From assembly GCA_037176905.1 (NCBI GenBank), contig JBBBWG010030254.1, positions 1-46,226 on the forward strand: DNA of 46,226 bases, given 5' to 3'. Below, piece after piece: positions 40,665 through 46,226 of this stretch (within the stretch, counting starts at the first letter, position 1; the number at the start of each line of letters is the position of its first letter). The notes under the pieces were generated by a model. The model was not told where the DNA came from. It was given only the letters and a program-made list of their open reading frames with translations, and ran no database searches. The position numbers were made by a program, and so were the translations under genes. This DNA is from Azolla pinnata. Lineage: Eukaryota; Streptophyta; Polypodiopsida; Salviniales; Salviniaceae.

Positions 40665-42592
40665 TGGAGACGAAACGCCGATCTGGTAAGGTGGTGTCTC
40701 GACAAAAAAAAAAACACGGCTCGTCTCGATTTACTGGAAAGAGTCGATGCGTAACTCTTACATCCGAATCGTTACTCGGTTTCCCCCCCCCCCTTAAGAA
40801 TCGATTCGTCATTAGTAAATCAGCATTTTGTACATATCACCGCGGTCTCACAACGATCGCATATAGACCTCTCTATACAGTTTCGTTGGTATTATCTGAC
40901 ACGCTTCAAGTATACATCCGAATCGTTGCTTAACATAACAACTGTTCGATTCTTGGGTTTTTTTTACATGGATTTTGCTTGATCGCATGTGCGATTAATT
41001 CGCTATGTGTATTATAAAGCACGTGTATGTCATCGGCCCATGGCATAGACAAAATGTACAGTAATGTTTGTGTGTTTAATCATTTACCATGAGAAAAATA
41101 CAACGATAATTACAGAGATCATCTTTTACCATAGGATTGAAGGCATTCAATCTTCACCCTTCATCTCTTTAATGAACCAGCCCACGGATAGTTGACCTTA
41201 CGATGTGAACATTACAATACAGAGGTCCACGAATGGTTACACTCTAGTGATGTATATACAAATCTTATCGATTGGGGCAACATGTTTACGTTGGCATTTG
41301 TAATGGTCGCAACAAACGTTTGCATTGTCATTTGTAACGGATCAAGGAGGAATGTTTTGTATGCCCTGCATTTATTCTTCAACGACAAGAACCCCACGAA
41401 ACTGTGATCTCTTCCACATGATACTACACTCGATGTGGATCACACAGCTCGACATCTGGAGCTCAGCTATAAGTTCAAGGTTGATTGCCCCCATTACAAA
41501 TGTTTCTCTCGAATGCTCTCTCCAAATTGGATGTAATATATCAATCAATTTGGATGCGAATTCGATCAAGCCAATCCAACCAGGAATTTCAGCAAGCATC
41601 ATAGGACCCACAAGCAACAACAGTAGTTTTATGTTGAAGCTTCCACATTGATCTGACACATGAAGAGACATTTTCTTTGCTGTTCCGTGCACATACCATG
41701 TAGACCCCTCGTCCACACAGAGATTGTCGATGATGTAGGTGGTTTCTAGCTATGATGATGGAGTACAACTTGCAACTATCTCAACCATTTCCCTGCAGCA
41801 TGCCTCACAGTGCCAAGGATCAAAGATGGAAATGGCAGTGAGCTAGGCAGAGAAGTGATTTGCACCATATAACAAAATAACGAACCAACATGAAGAATCA
41901 TAGATTGATTATACAGCTGCATACAGAAAAGCCCTGGTACAGTCTCAATGTTGTAGAGAAGATGAATGGAAGCATCTCGCGAGACAAACTCCCAAATGCA
42001 GCCTCAGAAGGCTTTTAAAGCCTTCATAAAGATTAGGTATAACGTCAGAAAACAAAGGTCTTTCAAACAGAGCATCCACCAATCCATTTATGATTCATTT
42101 GCAGTGAAATATGCATACATCATCCAGTCAGAGAAAACCATGGAGTTCACGAGAATGCACCATAAATCTATGTGCACACTGCATACAAAGTTAAATGAAT
42201 CAAAATGCGGTGATTTCAGCTTTACCCAATCTTAAAGATTCCCCAGTAGAATCGGGAACTTGAAGCCATGCTCAGGCTCAAATGCTATACGTACATTTAC
42301 CACCCCAAAACCTCCACTTCTTTTCTGCTCGGAAAAGACTCTCTTCTGTAAGCTCAGACTGGAATACCGTCCTTGGTATTTGCATACGATTTTTTTTCAA
42401 GCGCAGCAAAAACCTCGCTGTATTATTTCCCTGATGAAATGAATGTAATTTTTCAGACTTGCTTTCTTAACGAACAGAAAAAACACACCATTGTAAAAGA
42501 TAGTAAGTTTCTTTTTGTCTATGTATTCTCTTTCACAAGGCATACAATATATGAGAGTTTGGAAGGTTTTGAGCAATCGGATACCATTGAAG
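40665..42592. other. Convergent intergenic region between LUL and CUL3
   Basis: Includes the 3' ends of both genes. A minus-strand frame of 114 codons at 41372-41716 is the longest open stretch, but it has no recognised family, no paired splice sites and overlaps an opposite-strand frame of similar length; it may be chance or an unrecognised exon. Nothing else was recognised. Confidence 0.4.
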
Positions 42593-45500
42593 CTAAGCAA
42601 GGTAGCGATACAGCTTCCTGTCGCTCTTATCTCTTTCAAGAAACTCACGCTCAATAAGCGACTCGATCCGCTTCTTTATAACAGCAGGATTTGGCAGGAA
42701 ACGGGCCTGTAGTTGTTTCGTTACCTCACTAACAATGTTATTGTGATCAAGAACTCTTCTAGATTTCATGATCCTTACAATCGCAGCCTCAATCTGAGGT
42801 TTTCTATCTTCTTCGACCTTTTGCCGCGTCTCTTGTTTCTCGGGTTCGCTTTCCTTCTGAGCTGCAACAGTTCCAATCTTGACCTTGAAGAATTTACTGC
42901 TAAATTTGTCATTGAAAATGAAAACGTCATCTTCACTTATATCTTTGCTCATTGGCTCCTTTCGCAGCACATTCTTGCCCTTCACACACGCCAAAGACTG
43001 AAGACTTCTTTTCAAGTCTTGAGATGGTATATTTGTATGTTGCTCAATCTCCTTGTACGTCATACTGTCTTCATTGTTGAAAAGCATTAGAGTACACATT
43101 TGATAAGTCGAAACATTGAGTTCATGTTTTTGCCCTTTACCAAAGACTGCTTTAAGATCGGCTGTACCCATATTAGTTTGCCATGTAAGTCTTCTACCAG
43201 TGTGCGTGGAAAGATAGTATGTTTTGAATTTATCACATACTGTTAATATCTCTGTTGGCAAGTTGCAACTTGCCCCTCCTTGGGTAGGCCAAGAACCGGT
43301 CGTGAGAACTTGCACTGATAAAGCAGGACTCTCACTACTCTCAGTGGCAGCTAAAAAAGCATTAAACCCTTGCATAGTATCCTTTGAAGTTTTCATGTCT
43401 GTGAACATACCTTCCAATTTCGAAGTAAACTGGTATCCACATTCTGTCTTCAGCTTCACAATCAAGCTTCTTTCTGCATCATCTGAGACACTTTTACCAG
43501 ATAAGAGGCGTTTTGCAAGATGTTGCTTGTAGTATTTCTCGAAAACATCCTTTTCTTGCAAATACCGAAATAGCATCATTACTTTGTCCAATATGCTCTC
43601 AATGTCTTCCTCACTAACACCTTTCAATCCCTTCCTCAACTTATCATCAACAAATAATGATATGAATTCTGGTGACCTGGCATTCAGATTGATGAAGTAC
43701 TCGAACGAGGAGTTCAGCGCATTCTGGAAAGTCTTGTCATTGTTGAATGAAGTGGTGATGATTTTGTCATACTTATCTTTCTCATCCAACAGACGCTGAA
43801 CAAACTCTACTGGGTCTTTCAGCCTCTCTGGGTCAGTCACAAGTTGTCTGCCAGTCTCACGAAGATGTCCATTCATTACATCTCGTACAATACTTAGTCC
43901 ATTAGAAACACGCTTGAAAAGACTATACATCCTGCCAAGGTCGTCATATCTATCATCACACAACATGAACACAAGCCCTGAATTCTCCATGTCAACAAGC
44001 CGATCCACATGATTTGCTATCATCTCCTTTTCCACAACTGCAGTAATCTTCACTTCTGACTTGACATCAAGGTAATGTGACACCCGTTCAATTTCCTCAT
44101 TCAGCCTTCTTTCAGCTTTCTTTAAATAATCACCACAATCACAAGACTCTATGTATGCTTGTGATTCCAACTTGTAGAAAGCTGACGCAGCATCGAGGAA
44201 AGGTTTTTCAAAATCTTCTTGGTAGACATGGGGGCCAAGATCCATTAGCATCTTTAGAACATTGCGCATAAGTCCCCTGTTGATAACATCACCTGTTCTC
44301 TCTCGATGAACAAGATCTAGAAGAGTATCTAAAAGCCGAGGTTTGATTTTGGTAGATCTTATCACATTATCTCTCCACAAATTCAAGCCAAGTTCGTGTA
44401 CTGGGGTCTTGTGACAAGTTGGTACGTAGGTCCGGTCCATATACATTAAAATGTCTCTTATCATTTGGAGTGCCTTGTTATGTTCCAGCCAGTTCCGGTT
44501 CAATTCCTCAAGAAAAAGCCCACCTTGAGCAGCCTCGATGGATCTCGCCATGTCTTTCAGGTGTTGGCTCATTGTGTTTACCAAGCCAGCATAGAGCTTC
44601 TCCCCAAACTTGTGAAGCACCATGTTATATGCATTCCTAAACAAGAACAAGGTTATGAAAGAGCCATGTTAAATACTTTTAACAATCATGTCATCGGTAT
44701 CCCATCATTCCTTCTCATTAAATGTATCCTGAACAACATACTAAGGAGTTATGGTGTTTGCACAAAAAATAACACGACTAAGACACATATCAGAATCATT
44801 CCTAGAATAACAATCAAATCTATTTGGTGGAATGAAAAAATCATACTGTTGACAAATTACTATATTTACTCCTGAACCATAACAATATCAAGGGAGCTAT
44901 GTTACATGTGTTCCTTGACAATAAGACTACGCTATAAGTTTATCTTGAAGAAAAATCATATAGTGAAAAAATTCTAGTACATAAATTGCCACAGTTTGCC
45001 ACAGTAAATCTAGTACATGAATCTAGTACATAGTTTGCCCCAATAAATGTCAAAGAACCATGTGCTCCGGAACCCTATAAATGTGTAAAGAGCCATGCAT
45101 GGTACACTGAGTAACATCGTCAAAAACTCTGTCACAGACGTTCCTAATCAATCAGGGCATTAAATTCCAATATTTCGCAAACCATCTAGGGCAAACCAGA
45201 CATTAAAAGTCCAACGAAATCATGATCATAATGAGATGAAGATGATCAACATGATGACACAATTCCCGGCATAAATGATGTGGCATAGTGACCATCAAAT
45301 GGGTGATGAGGGATAGGTATACATTGATCACATGGACGATGCTATATTCACGATGGTTAAGTACTAGTATGACAATGGCGACAATTATTTGGACAAAATA
45401 TGCATTGACATAAAAAAAAGAAAACAATTTGTTGGTAAAACCAAAAGTACATGGATAAATGAAAAGAACGTTGCCTGTAAAGCTCCTCAAAACTGAGTCC

Positions 45501-45635
45501 ACTGGCATTATGGTTGTAGATTTCATGGATAGCATCTTCAAGGATCTTCCATGTCTTCTCTGCATATTTCGGATCCATCTCCACTTTATGCTTAAATGGC
45601 TCGATCTTGAAGCTTTTCTTCTTCGGAAGACTCAT
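42593..45635 (-). CDS. CUL3: Cullin-3, scaffold of CRL3 ubiquitin ligases
   Basis: Scaffold that joins BTB-domain substrate adaptors (N-terminus) to RBX1 (C-terminus). Exons on the minus strand 45635-45475 and 44636-42593 join in frame (ELY-R|NAYNMV) to 734 residues, almost the length of Arabidopsis CUL3A (732), with the two-exon layout usual in plants. Seen: MSLPKKKSFKIEPFKHKV, GLSFEELYRNAYNMVLHKFG, RDILMYMDRTYVP, YYKQHLAKRLLSGKS, the cullin-homology domain (ECGYQFTSKLEGMFTDM, LTWQTNMGTADLKA) and the winged-helix end with neddylation lysine in IVRIMKSRRVL and C-terminus RKLYRYLA. The only intron has a GC donor (CAG|GCAACG) and TTTAG acceptor. An upstream ATG in frame at 45710 lies 5' of a probable leader-intron acceptor, so 45635 is preferred. 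Confidence 0.97.
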
Positions 45636-45691
45636 GGTCCTCGATCTTTCTGCTATTCTCAAACAAAAATCCGGAAGTACGGTATAAGCTC

Positions 45692-46025
45692 CTGAAACAT
45701 GGACAGACATACAGCGACAAAAGAATTATCTTCAGAAACGCAGCACGAACAAGGAAGAAATCCGCAGAAGAGAAAGAAATCACGAAACAGAAAAAAGATA
45801 ACAGCGAAGATGAAGGGGGCGGGGGCCAAAAGAAGAAAGAGCAGAGACGACGGGGGAGAGAGAGAAAGGCGCAGGAGAGCAGAGGACGAGAAAGAAGCGA
45901 AGCGAATTGTGGAAACGGAGCAGAGCAGAACGTCGGGAGGACGACACGAAATCAGTGTGCTAAAAGACGGGGGCGATTAGTGGATAGCGAGGGAGACGGG
46001 AGACAGAGACGAATGGAATGTGTAC
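45692..46025 (-). other. Probable 5' UTR intron of CUL3
   Basis: Minus-strand donor CTCAAG|GTACAC at 46025 and acceptor ATGTTTCAG ending at 45692 bracket a purine-rich stretch lying 57 nt before the ATG. This is signal-based inference only. Further upstream a telomere-like box (TTTTAGGGTTT on the minus strand, about 46090-46099) and a (ggcgat/ggcgac)n hexamer repeat at 46122-46178 could be part of the promoter or leader. Confidence 0.45.
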
Positions 46026-46121
46026 CTTGAGATCACTCCGGCCAGCACGGAACAGAGGCAGAGACGCCCGAAGGAACAGAGAGGGAGAAACCCTAAAATG
46101 AGCCGCGGCCCTGTTACACGG

Positions 46122-46226
46122 CGAAGGCGATGGCGACGGCGACGGCGACGGCGATGGCGATGGCGATGGCGATGGCGAGCAGAGAGAAAAGACGCTGGTC
46201 TCTTTCCTCTTCTTCCTCTTCTTCTT
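46122..46226. repeat. Hexamer and CTT repeats at window end
   Basis: About nine units of ggcga(t/c) at 46122-46178 are followed by a tcttcctcttcttc run reaching the window end. They lie upstream of CUL3. Confidence 0.85.

Noticed and set aside
41372..41716. 114-codon minus-strand frame between LUL and CUL3
   Set aside because: No family resemblance, an overlapping opposite frame of similar size, and no usable splice partners seen. Could be an unrecognised exon, but unsupported.

Overview
This is nuclear DNA of a land plant. The evidence is spliceosomal GT-AG introns, plant-type TTTAGGG telomere motifs inside the window, and plant gene families: class III peroxidase, a DUF1218 membrane protein, a TGA-type bZIP factor, a LOG2-like RING ligase and a two-exon cullin-3. 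The lineage cannot be fixed from the window. Long repeat-filled introns and GC-rich genes set among very AT-rich transposon relics would suit a seed-free plant, but this is a guess. Two assembly gaps are present (100 N at 17425-17524, 10 N at 27622-27631), both inside low-complexity sequence.

Layout. 1-900: AT-rich, LTR-like sequence. 902-2079 (-): a glyoxal/galactose-oxidase-like gene that has lost its middle. About 3570-4079 (-): a decayed histone H2B copy. 4600-8900: an AT-rich island with a Ty3/gypsy pol relic on the minus strand. 9259-9720 (+): an intact H2B gene behind a three-fold 59-60 bp promoter repeat, each unit carrying the histone octamer. 10544-12505 (-): a three-exon DUF1218 gene, plus a stray copy of part of its last exon at about 10157-10208. 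13700-16150: a second AT-rich island with a Ty1/copia reverse-transcriptase relic. 17225-18300: a large CAT/CTT low-complexity tract. 19186-22728 (+): an eight-exon TGA bZIP gene. 24293-26451 (+): a two-exon RabA/Rab11 GTPase with LTR-like sequence in its intron. 27715-30337 (+): a seven-exon RING-CH (MARCH-like) membrane protein. 31550-35721 (-): a four-exon class III peroxidase whose three introns are filled with three different tandem repeats. 37351-37424 (+): tRNA-Thr(AGU). 38700-40664 (+): a three-exon LUL-type RING E3 ligase whose second intron is almost wholly degenerate telomere-like repeat. 42593-45635 (-): cullin-3 with a GC-AG intron and a probable leader intron.

I joined exons by hand at GT-AG (once GC-AG) sites. 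All seven spliced genes give one uninterrupted reading frame with consistent phase and a length expected for the family. The genes look like ordinary independent plant loci, not a cluster with one job. Three of them (RING-CH, LUL, CUL3) belong to the ubiquitin system, but nothing in the sequence links their control. I found no convincing new gene system. The most unusual property is structural: nearly every long intron carries its own private minisatellite or microsatellite, telomere-like tracts sit in or just upstream of several genes, and duplication or loss has touched exon-intron borders and catalytic segments.
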